Shown: positions 43,722-54,057 of the stretch, piece by piece | Layout of the letters: each line of letters opens with the position of its first letter | Position numbering within the stretch: the stretch's first letter is position 1 | Assembly: GCF_900156055.1 (NCBI RefSeq) | Contig: NZ_FTMQ01000005.1 | Coordinates: 186,001 to 250,000 of the forward strand | DNA: 64,000 nt | From: Rhizobium sp. RU33A | GTDB lineage: Bacteria; Pseudomonadota; Alphaproteobacteria; Rhizobiales; Rhizobiaceae | Direction of reading: 5' to 3' | Notes under the pieces: generated by a model | The model's database searches: none | Told to the model about the DNA's origin: nothing | Seen by the model: the letters and a program-made list of their open reading frames with translations, nothing else | Position numbers and translations under genes: made by a program

Positions 43722-44390
43722 ATGCAATTGGTCGTTATCGAAGATGCCCAGCAGCCACACTCCGCGTCACTCATGCAAGCCAAGCTGCAGTTGAGGTCGA
43801 AGGTGTTTGCCGACCGTCTCCACTGGGATGTCGAAAACGTGGACGGCCAAGAGCGCGATCAATTTGACGATCAAGCGCCGGTCTACATCCTGCTTGTGGA
43901 AGGGAGCCATCAGGTCGTCGGCAGCGTCAGGCTGCACCCTGCAGCGCGCTGCAGCATGCTCAGGCAAGTCTTTCCCATGCTGCTTGAGGGCGGAAAGCTT
44001 CATGTGCATCCGAGGATGATCGAGAGCTCGCGCTTTTGCGTCGACAAGCATAAGCCTTCGCCGTCACCGGGCTATAAGCGTCTGAAGCGCACCGCCGCAA
44101 TCGCCCAGCCTTCGTTTTCCAGTTTGAGAACGAGAATGCTTCTGGCCGGCATCATCGATTGGTGCCTGTCGAACGAGTACCTGGAACTGGTGACGGCCAC
44201 AGATGTCCGGTTCGAGCGTATCCTGCGTATGGCCGGCTGGCCAATGAAGCGGCTCGGACCCGTCACTGTCATCAACGAGACGGAAAGTGTTGCCGGTTCG
44301 CTTGAGATCTCGAAAGCGGTGTTCGAGAGGCTACGGCCTGAGGGCTATCGGCCGTTCCTCGCGCTGACCACCCAGCAAAGGGCTTCATGA
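43722..44390 (+). CDS. traI: Acyl-homoserine-lactone synthase TraI
   Basis: LuxI-family autoinducer synthase, 222 residues, from ATG 43722 (GAGGGAA upstream). Conserved family positions are visible: LRSKVFADRLHWDVEN with Arg and Trp, QFDDQAPVYILL (Asp), GSVRLHPAARCSML (Arg), SSRFCVD (Arg). It makes an acyl-HSL from S-adenosylmethionine and acyl-ACP; the acyl chain cannot be read from sequence, though Ti-plasmid TraI makes 3-oxo-C8. First gene of the tra/trb operon, divergent from repABC. Its product activates TraR encoded beyond trbI. Confidence 0.94.
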   Translation: MQLVVIEDAQQPHSASLMQAKLQLRSKVFADRLHWDVENVDGQERDQFDDQAPVYILLVEGSHQVVGSVRLHPAARCSMLRQVFPMLLEGGKLHVHPRMIESSRFCVDKHKPSPSPGYKRLKRTAAIAQPSFSSLRTRMLLAGIIDWCLSNEYLELVTATDVRFERILRMAGWPMKRLGPVTVINETESVAGSLEISKAVFERLRPEGYRPFLALTTQQRAS

Positions 44391-45325
44391 TGAACAGGAT
44401 TGAAAGCCGCACCCGCCTGAACCGCAAACTGGAGCAGGCGCTCGGCACTGATCTTTGCCTCAGCCTGGCGGACCCCGAGGTCATCGAGATCATGCTCAAT
44501 CCCGACGGCAAACTGTTTATCGAGAGACTGCGCGGCGGAATGGAGTGTACCGGCTCACTTGAGCCTGAACAGGCGGAAATTCTGATTGGACTTGTCGCCC
44601 ATGCGCTTGACCAAGAGGTCAACGACAAGATGCCGATCGTCTCTGGCGAAATCCCGCTTGGCCGGCATCGTTTCGAAGGTTTGCTGCCGCCGGCTGTCAG
44701 TGCTCCGACCTTTTCGATCAGGCGACGTGCCGTCAACCGCATCGCCCTTGAGGACTATGTCAAGCAGGAAACGATGAGCGCTCCGCAATATGATCGTCTG
44801 CTGCGGGCGATCGAGGCGCGGCACAACATCCTCGTCTGTGGTGGCACAGGGTCCGGCAAGACGACACTTGCCAATGCCGTGCTGCAGGAGATCCACAAGT
44901 GCTTCCCGGACGATCGCATCGTCCTCATCGAAGACACGCTCGAGATCGATTGCCCAGCCAAGAACGCCGTCACGCTCAGAAGCAGTGACAGCCTTGCCAT
45001 CGACAGGCTGTTGAAAAGCACGCTTCGCCTGCGCCCGGACCGCATCATGGTCGGGGAGGTGAGGGACGGCGCGGCCCTCACACTTCTGAAGGCCTGGAAT
45101 ACCGGCCACCCCGGTGGCTTCACGACATTGCATGCAAATGATGCCCCAGGCGCGTTGCGGCGGCTGGAGCAACTGGTCTGCGAAGTGAGCCACATGCCCA
45201 TGCAGCATGTCATCGCAGACGCGATCGATCTCATCGTGTCGATCAAGCGCTCAGACGGCAAGCGCCGGATTGACGAAGTCGTCAGCGTCGAGGGCTTCGA
45301 CGCGGGACGATACCTGCTTGTTTGA
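44387..45325 (+). CDS. trbB: Conjugal transfer ATPase TrbB
   Basis: VirB11-type hexameric secretion ATPase, 312 residues. Walker [16 protein letters not shown] (about 151-165), the Asp box [11 protein letters not shown], Walker B region [15 protein letters not shown] and the His box [11 protein letters not shown]. It overlaps traI by four bases and trbC by four. It powers assembly and substrate switching of the mating channel at the inner membrane. Confidence 0.95.
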   Translation: MMNRIESRTRLNRKLEQALGTDLCLSLADPEVIEIMLNPDGKLFIERLRGGMECTGSLEPEQAEILIGLVAHALDQEVNDKMPIVSGEIPLGRHRFEGLLPPAVSAPTFSIRRRAVNRIALEDYVKQETMSAPQYDRLLRAIEARHNILVCGGTGSGKTTLANAVLQEIHKCFPDDRIVLIEDTLEIDCPAKNAVTLRSSDSLAIDRLLKSTLRLRPDRIMVGEVRDGAALTLLKAWNTGHPGGFTTLHANDAPGALRRLEQLVCEVSHMPMQHVIADAIDLIVSIKRSDGKRRIDEVVSVEGFDAGRYLLV

Positions 45326-45342
45326 TCAAAAAGGAGCTGAAG

Positions 45343-45735
45343 ATGAAAGCTGTTCAAACGATGAACGTGGCATCAACTGCGGTTGCAACCTTCATTGAGA
45401 CACGTACCGCACATGCAAGCTCTGGCGGTGGACTTCCCTGGGAAGCGCCGCTGGAACAGATCCAGCAATCGATCACGGGGCCTGTCGCAGGCTTCATTGC
45501 CCTTGCGGCCGTCGCTGTCGCCGGCGGCATGCTGATCTTCGGCGGCGAGTTGAACGATTTTGCCCGAAGGCTGATGTATGTCGTGCTCGTAGCCGGCATT
45601 CTGCTTGGGGCAAGCCAGATCGTCGGCCTGTTTGGCGCCACGGGCGCAACACTTGCAACAAACACGAGACCTGCCGTTCAGAGCTTCGAGCTATCCAATC
45701 GCATCCTTGAACAGGCCAGAGGGCGCTTGCTATGA
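45343..45735 (+). CDS. trbC: Conjugal pilin precursor TrbC
   Basis: A 130-residue VirB2-like propilin. ATG 45343 follows AAGGAG. An N-terminal leader ending near [15 protein letters not shown] is followed by two hydrophobic helices ([17 protein letters not shown] and [19 protein letters not shown]). After processing it forms the pilus for mating-pair formation. ATGA overlap with trbD. Confidence 0.92.
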   Translation: MKAVQTMNVASTAVATFIETRTAHASSGGGLPWEAPLEQIQQSITGPVAGFIALAAVAVAGGMLIFGGELNDFARRLMYVVLVAGILLGASQIVGLFGATGATLATNTRPAVQSFELSNRILEQARGRLL

Positions 45736-46031
45736 TGCCCGTGGCTGAGAATGCTCTCATCACTCATCCCATTCATCGCGCCTTGTCGCGTCCCAATCTT
45801 CTGATGGGCGCTGATCGCGAACTCGTCCTGTTGACCGGGCTTGTCTGCGTCATTCTGGTGTTTGTGGTGATTACCATCACCGCTGCCATTCTCGGCGCCC
45901 TGGCATGGGTCATCGTGCTTTCGGTTCTGCGTCTGATGGCACGCAAGGATCCGATGATGCGCCGCATCTATCTGCGCCATACCCGCTACCGCCCCGTCTA
46001 CCGCGCCACATCCACCCCCTTTGCCAGGTGA
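45732..46031 (+). CDS. trbD: Conjugal transfer protein TrbD (VirB3-like)
   Basis: A 99-residue inner-membrane protein. [20 protein letters not shown] opens it and one or two hydrophobic helices ([20 protein letters not shown] and [12 protein letters not shown]) follow, as in VirB3/TrbD. It works with the TrbE ATPase encoded next. Confidence 0.92.
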   Translation: MMPVAENALITHPIHRALSRPNLLMGADRELVLLTGLVCVILVFVVITITAAILGALAWVIVLSVLRLMARKDPMMRRIYLRHTRYRPVYRATSTPFAR

Positions 46032-46045
46032 AGAGGAGAAGAAAG

Positions 46046-48496
46046 ATGGTTGGCCTTTCAAGGTTTCGACACCGTGGCCCATCCTTTGCAGATCTCATGC
46101 CCTATGCCGCCCTGATCGAGGATGGAACACTGCTGTTGAAGGACGGCAGCCTGCTTGCCGGCTGGTATTTCTTCGGGCCGGACACAGAGAGCGCGACAGC
46201 CTATGAAAGGAACAGAATATCACATGAAATCAATAGCATAATATCAAAACTTGGCTCTGGCTGGATGTTGCAGGTCGACAGTCTACGGGTCCCCAGCGCG
46301 GGGTATCACGACCGGGACCGCTCGCATTTTCCAGACCCCGTATCTCGAGCGATCGACGAGGAGCGGCGACGTCACTTTGCGGTCCAGGATCGCCATTTCG
46401 AAAGTCGGCAGAGCCTTGTCTTGACCTATAAGCCCGGTCATCAGGCGGGGGAGGGGTTATCGCAGTTCGTCTTCTCGAGTGATGGCGCTGCAAAGGCTGG
46501 TCCGGCCGATAGAGCGCTCGCCGCCTTTTCCAACGCGATCAGGGAAATCGAGCAATATCTGTCGGCAACGATTTCGCTGCAAAGGATGCAGGCTCATCGC
46601 CTGAACGAAGCCTTTGGTCTTCGCGAGGCACGCTTCGACAGCCTGCTTCAGTTCGTCAGGTTTTGTATCAGCGGCGAAAACATGCCGGTCAGGCTTCCTG
46701 ATGTCGGCATGTATCTCGATTGCATCTTAACCGCCCAGATGGAGCACGGCACGACGCCGAAGCTCGACGACCGGCATATTGGCGTGGTTGCGATCGATGG
46801 CTTTCCGTCACAAAGCTGGCCGGGCATCCTGAATTCACTCGACCAGATGCCCTTATCCTATCGCTGGTCTTCGCGCTTCATCTTCCTTGACGCTCACGAT
46901 GCCAGACGAAGGCTCGAACAGAAACGGCGGCGATGGCAGCAAAAGGTGAGGCCGTTTCTCGATCAGCTGTTTCAGACGCAGGGGCGCTCTCTCGACCAGG
47001 ATGCTGCAGCCATGGTGGCCGAGACAGAAACCGCCATCGCCCAGGCCAATTCGGGCCTCGTCGCCTTTGGCTACTACACCTCAGTGATCATCCTCTTTGA
47101 CGATGACCCTGATCGGTTGCTTGAAAACGCCGAACTGGTCCGACGCATGATCCAGGCCGAAGGCTTCGGCGCCCGGATCGAAACACTGAACGCAACGGAA
47201 GCCTATCTCGGCAGCTTGCCTGGAAACTGGTACGCCAATGTCCGCGACCCTTTGATCAACACGAGCAATCTCTCAGATCTTCTCCCGGTCAACTCGGTCT
47301 GGACCGGCGAAACGACTGCCCCATGCCCATTTTATCCGTCCGATGCGCCAGCTTTGATCCAGGTGGCGTCAGGGTCGACACCGTTTCATTTCAATCTCCA
47401 TCATGAAGACGTCGGCCACACGCTGATCTTCGGTCCGACCGGGTCTGGAAAATCGACCCTGCTTGCGCTGATTGCCGCACAGTTTCGTCGCTACCAAAAT
47501 GCGCAGGTCTTTGCGTTTGACAAAGGCATGTCGCTGATGCCGCTGACACGCGCAGTCGGTGGTGACCATCATGAGATCGGCGCAGAAGAGGATGGACGGG
47601 CAAGCCTGTCATTCTGCCCGCTTGCCGACCTCGAAAGCGATGCCGACCAGGCTTTTGCCACGGAATTCATCGAGATGCTTCTGGTCTTCCAGGGCGTCAC
47701 GGTGACACCTTTGCACCGCAACGCAATTGCCCACCAGATCACTCTGATGGCGGCATCCTCCGGTCGGTCCCTGTCGGACTTCGTCAGCGGCGTTCAATTG
47801 CGGGACATCAAGGATGGCTTGAAGCACTATACCATCGATGGGCCGATGGGCCATCTGATGGATGCAGAGATGGATACGCTCGCCTTCCAGTCCTTCCAGT
47901 GCATCGAGCTCGAAGCCTTGATGTCCATGGGTGAGCGCAACCTCGTTCCGGTTCTTGTGCATCTCTTCAGGCGCATTGAAAAGCGGCTGACCGGAGCACC
48001 AAGCCTGATCATTCTCGATGAGGCCTGGTTGATGCTGGGCCACCAGGTCTTCCGTGAGAAGATCCGCGAATGGCTGAAGGTGCTGCGCAAGGCAAACTGC
48101 GCCGTTATTCTTGCAACCCAGTCGATCTCCGATGCCGAACGGTCCGGGATCGTCGATGTTCTCATTGAAAGCTGCCCCACCAAGATCTGCCTTGCCAATC
48201 CGGCAGCCCAGACCACGTCAATGGCATCCTTTTACGAGCGGCTCGGTTTCAACCAGCGGCAGATCGAGATCATCGCCACGGCTCGCCCGAAGCGGGACTA
48301 TTACTGTGTGACGCCTAAAGGACGCAGACTTTTCGAGATGGCGCTTGGTCCTTTGACACTCGCCTTCACCGGCGTGTCGGACGCTGAACAGATCAGGACG
48401 ATCAAGACACTTTGTCAAAACCATGGCCCGGACTGGTCGAGGCACTGGCTGAGCTTGAAAGGAGAGACAGATGCCTTATCGCTGCTTGATCAATAA
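46046..48496 (+). CDS. trbE: Conjugal transfer ATPase TrbE (VirB4-like)
   Basis: The largest T4SS ATPase, 816 residues, from ATG 46046 (GAGGAGAAG upstream). Walker A is IFGPTGSGKSTLLALIAAQF (about residues 463-482) and Walker B region PSLIILDEAWLMLG; LATQSISDAE follows. The N-terminal domain (SRFRHRGPSFADLMPYAALI) is typical of TrbE. It is full length and intact. Confidence 0.95.
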   Translation: MVGLSRFRHRGPSFADLMPYAALIEDGTLLLKDGSLLAGWYFFGPDTESATAYERNRISHEINSIISKLGSGWMLQVDSLRVPSAGYHDRDRSHFPDPVSRAIDEERRRHFAVQDRHFESRQSLVLTYKPGHQAGEGLSQFVFSSDGAAKAGPADRALAAFSNAIREIEQYLSATISLQRMQAHRLNEAFGLREARFDSLLQFVRFCISGENMPVRLPDVGMYLDCILTAQMEHGTTPKLDDRHIGVVAIDGFPSQSWPGILNSLDQMPLSYRWSSRFIFLDAHDARRRLEQKRRRWQQKVRPFLDQLFQTQGRSLDQDAAAMVAETETAIAQANSGLVAFGYYTSVIILFDDDPDRLLENAELVRRMIQAEGFGARIETLNATEAYLGSLPGNWYANVRDPLINTSNLSDLLPVNSVWTGETTAPCPFYPSDAPALIQVASGSTPFHFNLHHEDVGHTLIFGPTGSGKSTLLALIAAQFRRYQNAQVFAFDKGMSLMPLTRAVGGDHHEIGAEEDGRASLSFCPLADLESDADQAFATEFIEMLLVFQGVTVTPLHRNAIAHQITLMAASSGRSLSDFVSGVQLRDIKDGLKHYTIDGPMGHLMDAEMDTLAFQSFQCIELEALMSMGERNLVPVLVHLFRRIEKRLTGAPSLIILDEAWLMLGHQVFREKIREWLKVLRKANCAVILATQSISDAERSGIVDVLIESCPTKICLANPAAQTTSMASFYERLGFNQRQIEIIATARPKRDYYCVTPKGRRLFEMALGPLTLAFTGVSDAEQIRTIKTLCQNHGPDWSRHWLSLKGETDALSLLDQ

Positions 48497-49289
48497 CAGC
48501 ACCCACCAAAAGCGGCCATGGCTGGCGTTCTTGTCCTCGGCCATGGTTCTTGGCCATATCTCCTCTGCGCTCGCTGGCTCCGTCACCGGGGCGGCGACCG
48601 AATGGACGCAGCTCGCCAACAATGCCGAACTCGTCGCGCTTCTGGAAAGCTCAGGCACGCAAGTCAATCATCAACTGACACAGATCAGCCAGCTTGCCCA
48701 GCAGATCCAGAACCAGCTGCAGATCTATTCCACCCTGCTGCAGAACACGGCAGCCTTGCCTGCGCATGTCTGGGGCGATGTCGAAGCCGATCTCCTGAAG
48801 CTCAAAGACATTGCCGCGCAAGGCGAGGGCATCGCCTTTACGATGGGCAATGCCGACGAGATCCTTTCGCAGCGATTTGGTAGCTATGCCGACTTCCGGC
48901 AAGCGCGTCCGGGCGGAGAAAGCTTCGCAGAGACCTATCAAACCTGGTCGAAGAGCAATCAGGAGACGATTGCAGCGAGTTTGCGCGTCGCCGGCCTGAC
49001 GACAGAGCAATTTGAAAACGAGGCCACCACCACGCGGGCGCTCAAACGTCTGTCCGAGACATCCGACGGGCAGATGAAGGCCTTGCAGGTCGGCCATGAC
49101 ATTGCCGTCGAACAGATCGCCCAACTGCAGAAACTGCGGGGTCTTTTTGCCCAGCAGATGACCCTGTCTGCCGCATGGCTGCAATCCGAGCAGAGCTTGA
49201 GAGATCTGGCCCAGGCCCGGCGCGAGGCCTTCTTCGGCGATGCGATTGAGGAAATCCCGGAAGGTCAGAAAATGGAGCCACGCTGGTGA
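48471..49289 (+). CDS. trbJ: Conjugal transfer protein TrbJ (VirB5-like)
   Basis: A 272-residue exported helical protein. ATG 48471 lies inside the end of trbE with GGAGAGA upstream. A signal peptide (LAFLSSAMVLGHISSALAG) is followed by SVTGAATEWTQLANNAELVA and QISQLAQQIQNQLQIYSTLL, the coiled VirB5 fold. The C-terminal tail is [13 protein letters not shown]. It is expected at the pilus tip. The next gene is directly trbL; a separate trbK, usually between trbJ and trbL, is not seen. Confidence 0.93.
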   Translation: MPYRCLINNSTHQKRPWLAFLSSAMVLGHISSALAGSVTGAATEWTQLANNAELVALLESSGTQVNHQLTQISQLAQQIQNQLQIYSTLLQNTAALPAHVWGDVEADLLKLKDIAAQGEGIAFTMGNADEILSQRFGSYADFRQARPGGESFAETYQTWSKSNQETIAASLRVAGLTTEQFENEATTTRALKRLSETSDGQMKALQVGHDIAVEQIAQLQKLRGLFAQQMTLSAAWLQSEQSLRDLAQARREAFFGDAIEEIPEGQKMEPRW

Positions 49290-50527
49290 GAAGATCAAGA
49301 CGACAACAGTGCATTTTGTGCTGCCTATCCTGGCCTGCGTCAGCCAGTATCTGGCTTGCAGCCATCAGCCTGGTTTGCCTGTCGACACCAGTGCTTGCAC
49401 AGCAAGGCGCCATGCTCACCGAGCTGGAAAACCAGGTGGTTGCAGCAACTCACGACTGGCAGTCCACCATCATGGAAGCCGCACGATCCCTGTTCTGGAT
49501 CCTGGCCGCGATCGAAATCGGGATTGCGGCCATATGGCTTGCCTTGTCAGCGGCTTCCCTTGACGGCTGGTTTGCCGAACTGGTGCGCCGGATCCTGTTT
49601 ATCGGTTTCTTTGCCTTTCTTCTCGAACAGGGGCCAGGTTTTGCAAAGTCAGTGGTCGACAGTCTGTTTGCGATCGGGGCAGGGCAGGGTTCCGCCTCGC
49701 CTGCCGAGATTTTTGACGCGGGCATAAAGGTGGCCTCCGGTCTTTCGCAGCAGGCCCGTTTCGGGGTCTTCGAGGACAATGCACTGGCCATTGCCTCGGT
49801 GATAGCCATGGGTGTCGTGGTCATCTGCTTTTCGCTCGTCGCGGCCATCTTCGTCGCTGTCATGGTGGAAATGTATGTCGGGCTTCTGGCCGGAATGATC
49901 ATGCTGGGGCTTGGCGGCTCGTCTTTCACCAAGGATTTCTCGCTACGCTATCTGGTCTATGCCTTTTCGGTAGGTATGAAGCTGATGGCACTGGTGATGA
50001 TCGCCCGGATCGGATCTGACGTTCTGCTTGGTCTTGCCGCCGCCCCCGTCAATGACAGTGATCCACTGCTTTCGACCTTCTCGATGGCCGGCCTGTCTGT
50101 GGTGGTGTTCCTCATCTCGCTCTATGTCCCGACCATCGTCCAGGGTGTCGTTCAGGGTGTTTCGGTCACACAGGGCCTTGAAGTGATCCGCCATGGCACG
50201 CAGGCGGGCACCATGGCTGCAGGCGGCGCCTTCCTGGCCGCCACCGCTGGAAAGATCGGATTTGGTGCAGCCGATGCGGCACGGGCTGGGGGTGCCTCTC
50301 GCGGTGGCGCCGCCATGATCGGGCTTTCAGCTGGCGCCGGGCAGGCGGCGCGTGCGCTGGGCGCTGCGGCTCGCGACAAGATGATTGCAGCACCCGGTGC
50401 CCAGCACGCTTCGTTGCTTGGCCTTGCCAACGCCAAACTCGAAGCGGCTGCATCATCAGTCACCAACAAGACAGCATCGACTTCAGGGGTATCCCCTGAA
50501 GCTCCAAGAACTGGGGAGAGGCGGTGA
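49286..50527 (+). CDS. trbL: Conjugal transfer membrane protein TrbL (VirB6-like)
   Basis: Polytopic protein of 413 residues with an N-terminal signal-like segment and about six hydrophobic helices between 55 and 285, then an alanine/glycine-rich cytoplasmic tail ([19 protein letters not shown]). GTG 49286 overlaps the trbJ stop. Part of the inner-membrane channel that passes the DNA. Confidence 0.93.
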   Translation: MRRSRRQQCILCCLSWPASASIWLAAISLVCLSTPVLAQQGAMLTELENQVVAATHDWQSTIMEAARSLFWILAAIEIGIAAIWLALSAASLDGWFAELVRRILFIGFFAFLLEQGPGFAKSVVDSLFAIGAGQGSASPAEIFDAGIKVASGLSQQARFGVFEDNALAIASVIAMGVVVICFSLVAAIFVAVMVEMYVGLLAGMIMLGLGGSSFTKDFSLRYLVYAFSVGMKLMALVMIARIGSDVLLGLAAAPVNDSDPLLSTFSMAGLSVVVFLISLYVPTIVQGVVQGVSVTQGLEVIRHGTQAGTMAAGGAFLAATAGKIGFGAADAARAGGASRGGAAMIGLSAGAGQAARALGAAARDKMIAAPGAQHASLLGLANAKLEAAASSVTNKTASTSGVSPEAPRTGERR

Positions 50528-51192
50528 TGACGAAGAGCAATGCAGTGCCAGAGAACCCCTATCTGTCGGCCCGGCTCGAATGGAATGAGCGCTATGGCGG
50601 TTTCGTGCGGGAGGCCAGGGCCTGGAGGGCGGTTGCCGTCTTAAGTCTTGCTCTCGCGACCATCGGCTTTGGCTACGCTCTCTTCCTCAGTCAGACAACC
50701 AGACTGGTTCCCTACATCGTCGAGATCGACCGCTTGGGTAGTCCGGTCGCAGCAGGGGTACCCGAACAGATCGAATATGCCGACCAGCGCGTCGTGAGGG
50801 CAATCCTTGGCAATTTCATATCGAGCTTTCGCTCTGTCACCCCCGATGCGGTGGTTCAAAAGCAGTATATCGACCGCACCTACGCGCTTTTGAGGGCATC
50901 CGATCCGTCGACCGAGAAAATCAATGCCTGGTTTCGGAGCAATTCGCCCTTTGAGGCCGCCAAACGGGTCACGGTTTCAGTCGAAGTCTCGAGCATCGTC
51001 GCTTTGTCGGAACGAACCTATCAGATCGATTGGAGCGAGTTTGAAAGAGACCGCAGAGGGCGGGAAACAGCAAGCCGACGATTTCGCGCCATTGCGTCGG
51101 TAACGCTGACCGAACCCCAGGATGAGGCCGTGATCCGGCTCAATCCGATCGGGCTTTACGTGCATGACTTCGACTGGACCGCACAGCTCTAG
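50527..51192 (+). CDS. trbF: Conjugal transfer protein TrbF (VirB8-like)
   Basis: A 221-residue bitopic inner-membrane protein. One helix (about 36-56, [19 protein letters not shown]) is followed by a VirB8-type periplasmic domain ending [17 protein letters not shown] 50527 touches the trbL stop; a GTG three bases earlier is possible. It nucleates assembly of the translocation core. Confidence 0.94.
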   Translation: MTKSNAVPENPYLSARLEWNERYGGFVREARAWRAVAVLSLALATIGFGYALFLSQTTRLVPYIVEIDRLGSPVAAGVPEQIEYADQRVVRAILGNFISSFRSVTPDAVVQKQYIDRTYALLRASDPSTEKINAWFRSNSPFEAAKRVTVSVEVSSIVALSERTYQIDWSEFERDRRGRETASRRFRAIASVTLTEPQDEAVIRLNPIGLYVHDFDWTAQL

Positions 51193-51250
51193 CAACGGGA
51201 TCCGACAAGCGACCCGACAGGCGGCTTTTCAGACAGCAATGGAGATCGTC

Positions 51251-52072
51251 GTGACATACAGGTTCCAACAGCATGTAACGGGCATTCTGATCAGCATATT
51301 GGCCTTTTCAAACGCAGGCCGGCAGGCCCTGTCACAGGAAATGACACCTGCCGAAGTCAAGGCGCTCAGCCATTCCAGTGCCTGGCAAGGCGGGCGGGGT
51401 GGCGTTACACACGGCCCCGATGGCAAGGTGCTCTTCGTCTTCGGAGACGGGCAGGCTTCGATCATCTGTGCGCCGCTGCAGGTCTGCGCTATCGAGCTTC
51501 AAGCACAGGAGACCGTTAAAGACGTTCTGGTCGGCGACAGCGTGCGCTGGAGCGTGGAGGCTGCAAGCTCCGGCGAGGGCGCGCAACAGACAATTCATCT
51601 GATCGTGCGCCCGACAGAGGCCAATCTGGCAACCTCGATGATCGTCACGACATCGATGCGCACCTATCACATCCGACTGAGATCGCATGAGAGCCGCTAT
51701 ATGGCGCGTATCGGCTTTTCCTACCCCCAAACGGCGTCAAGCCAGATCGCGATCGTCAATGCGAGGCTTGCGGCTAGGGGCGATGCACCATCGACCGGCC
51801 GGCTTGATTTTGCCTACAGGATCGAGGGGCAGGCAAAGTGGCGGCCCAAACGTGTCTATTTTGATGGCGATAAGACCTACATCCAGTTTCCAGCCGGGAT
51901 TGCCAATGGCGAGATGCCCCTTCTCTTCCTGATGTCCGATGGGGCGCGGCAAATCGTCAACTACCGGGTCAACAAGGACCTGATGATCGTCGACCATCAG
52001 GTGGACGCAGCCGTGCTTCTGGCAGGAACGGGCTGGCGACAGAAGAAAATCACCATCAGGCGGGGGCGTTGA
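51251..52072 (+). CDS. trbG: Conjugal transfer protein TrbG (VirB9-like)
   Basis: Outer-membrane-core protein of 273 residues from GTG 51251 (GGAG seven bases upstream); ATG 51239 or 51164 would make it longer. Signal peptide GILISILAFSNAGRQALSQ, then DGKVLFVFGDGQASIICAPL and DKTYIQFPAGIANGEMPLLF as in VirB9/TrbG. It pairs with TrbH and TrbI to build the periplasm-spanning core. Confidence 0.93.
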   Translation: MTYRFQQHVTGILISILAFSNAGRQALSQEMTPAEVKALSHSSAWQGGRGGVTHGPDGKVLFVFGDGQASIICAPLQVCAIELQAQETVKDVLVGDSVRWSVEAASSGEGAQQTIHLIVRPTEANLATSMIVTTSMRTYHIRLRSHESRYMARIGFSYPQTASSQIAIVNARLAARGDAPSTGRLDFAYRIEGQAKWRPKRVYFDGDKTYIQFPAGIANGEMPLLFLMSDGARQIVNYRVNKDLMIVDHQVDAAVLLAGTGWRQKKITIRRGR

Positions 52073-52073
52073 G

Positions 52074-52622
52074 ATGAAAAACACCCAAGCCCTGATCCCC
52101 ACCTCGCTCCCAGCCTTGGTCCCGAGCCTGCTCGTTATCGGCTTCTCGCTCGCCTCCTGCCAGCTGCAAAGCGGCGAGCCGATGTTAACCGGCCAAAACG
52201 CGGTATTGTCGACGCTTGAGAACCCGGCCGTCGCTCAGCCAATTGCAACGGATCTCACAGAGGATCTTGCAGGCCTCATCCCGAAAACCGCAAAGCTTGT
52301 CTTCGATCAGGATATGCCGCCGGTCATGCGTGCTGCCCTCAGACAAACCCTGTCAACCAAGGGCTATCGTGTCGGTAGCGCAGATGACAGGCAAGGCAAG
52401 GACATCCTCCTCAAGCTCAAAGTTTTCGAGGTGGGAGAGGATCTCCTCCTGCGGGTGACGACGCCGGCGATCAGGCTGTCGAAAGTGTATCGCATGAAGG
52501 CGGCAGGTAGCGCCCAAATTGGCGATGTCGCTGATGATGCTGGCGGCGCCTCGACAATGCGCGCCATTCATGTTGCAGGACCGCCGGTCCTCGAAACCAT
52601 CGGCGGAGCGAACGGTCCATGA
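52074..52622 (+). CDS. trbH: Conjugal transfer lipoprotein TrbH
   Basis: A 182-residue lipoprotein with lipobox LASC at about residues 27-30. The body (TDLTEDLAGLIPKTAKLVFD, ALRQTLSTKGYRVG) matches the TrbH family, a VirB7-like partner of TrbG. It overlaps trbI by ATGA. Confidence 0.92.
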   Translation: MKNTQALIPTSLPALVPSLLVIGFSLASCQLQSGEPMLTGQNAVLSTLENPAVAQPIATDLTEDLAGLIPKTAKLVFDQDMPPVMRAALRQTLSTKGYRVGSADDRQGKDILLKLKVFEVGEDLLLRVTTPAIRLSKVYRMKAAGSAQIGDVADDAGGASTMRAIHVAGPPVLETIGGANGP

Positions 52623-53953
52623 GCGAAGCATTGCAGCTTTCCGGTGCGCCCCAGGTCTTGACAGCCAGATCCCGCAATGGGGTTGAGCAGGGGATGCAGC
52701 GGCTCAACCGTCTGCCAGTCATCCTCGTTCTGGCAGGCGCCATTCTCGTTATCGCAACAATCGTCTTTGGACTGTCTTCACGCGGTTTGTGGCGCAGTGG
52801 ACAAGGGTCAGAAGATGGGTTGGATCGCAGGCCAGCGACCAGCTTTGCCGACACATTGAAACAGGGGATCGGCGACGGGATCATCGGGGAAAATCCGTCA
52901 CCGCCCGTAGTCCAGCCTCCTTCAAGCATCGCGGACCCGCCAGAAGTGATCCAAGCGCCCAAGCTTGTGACGCAAACCAGACCGGGAAGAGACCAGACGG
53001 TTTCGCCGGCTCCTCTTGAGCTCGACGAGGATGATCTCTGGCGCAAGCGACTGGAGCGCGAACACCAGGAACAGATCCTCAATGAGCGCCAGCGCCAGGT
53101 CATGGCAAGCCTGCAAAGGGCGGAGGGCGCAAAGGCTTCGCCGCTCAGGATCGATACGAGCGTGTTATCTGAAAGACTGTCGACAAAGCCTGAAGGGGAG
53201 GGGGCTGCAGCTTCCGGAAGAGACCTTGGCTCAAGCGATCGCCTGACACAGCGGCTGATGGCGGCCGCCGAGAGCATTGGCATGGCGGGGGAGGGCATGG
53301 GCGATCCCAACGGGCAGGGTCAAAAGCAGGCCTTCCTCGACAAAGCGAGAGCTGCGAGAAACCCTGGGGCCCGCCTTGAGCCTTTGGGCTCTAGAACATT
53401 GTTGCGCGGTTCCGTCATTCCAGCTTTGCTGTTGAGCGGTCTCAACGCTGATCTTCCCGGTCGCCTTCTCGCCCAGGTCAGCCAGAACGTCTATGACAGC
53501 GCCACGGGACGACACCTTCTCATCCCGCAAGGCTCACGACTGCTCGGCCAGTATGACTCCAAGGTCTCTTACGGTCAGTCCCGGGTGCTGGTCGTGTGGA
53601 CCGATATCGTCCTGCCGGACGGTCAGCGTCTTGACCTCGGCGCGATGGCCGGCATTGACCAAGCAGGGGAGGCGGGCTTCAAGGACAAGGTCAACCGCCA
53701 TTTCATGCGAAACTTCGGGACTGCAGCGCTGGTGGCGCTGATTGGCACCGGCATCGACCTTTCTCTTCCGCAGTCGCGAAATGCTTTTGGGGTCTCAGAC
53801 CCATCCGACGCCGCCAGACGCAGCTTTGCAGAAACCTTCGGACGGCTTGCCGAAGGCTCGGTTTCAAAAGGCCTCGACACGCAGCCGACATTGACGATCA
53901 GACCAGGCTACCGATTCAACATCCTGGTTGATCAGGACCTGGTGTTTGGATGA
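52619..53953 (+). CDS. trbI: Conjugal transfer protein TrbI (VirB10-like)
   Basis: A 444-residue VirB10-type energy-sensing core protein. One inner-membrane helix (about 34-54), a proline-rich and coiled periplasmic stretch (WRKRLEREHQEQILNERQRQ), then the outer-membrane beta-barrel domain with GSVIPALLLSGLNADLPGRL, VSQNVYDSATGRHLLIPQGS and GYRFNILVDQDLVFG. Last gene of the trb operon. No clear terminator lies between it and the convergent traR. Confidence 0.95.
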   Translation: MSEALQLSGAPQVLTARSRNGVEQGMQRLNRLPVILVLAGAILVIATIVFGLSSRGLWRSGQGSEDGLDRRPATSFADTLKQGIGDGIIGENPSPPVVQPPSSIADPPEVIQAPKLVTQTRPGRDQTVSPAPLELDEDDLWRKRLEREHQEQILNERQRQVMASLQRAEGAKASPLRIDTSVLSERLSTKPEGEGAAASGRDLGSSDRLTQRLMAAAESIGMAGEGMGDPNGQGQKQAFLDKARAARNPGARLEPLGSRTLLRGSVIPALLLSGLNADLPGRLLAQVSQNVYDSATGRHLLIPQGSRLLGQYDSKVSYGQSRVLVVWTDIVLPDGQRLDLGAMAGIDQAGEAGFKDKVNRHFMRNFGTAALVALIGTGIDLSLPQSRNAFGVSDPSDAARRSFAETFGRLAEGSVSKGLDTQPTLTIRPGYRFNILVDQDLVFG

Positions 53954-54057
53954 TCGGTCCTGACCATTCGAAGTGGGCCGCAGTTTCGTCTGACCAACGG
54001 GCAAGACACAATAGCTTTCCGTTAAACCTCTCAATGTCATCCAAGCGACAAGAGCGC

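Noticed and set aside
49240-49563. Possible trbK in another frame at the trbJ-trbL joint
   Set aside because: It overlaps both genes in a third frame; the LAC in PILACV resembles a lipobox, but the rest is not TrbK-like and no ribosome site is seen.
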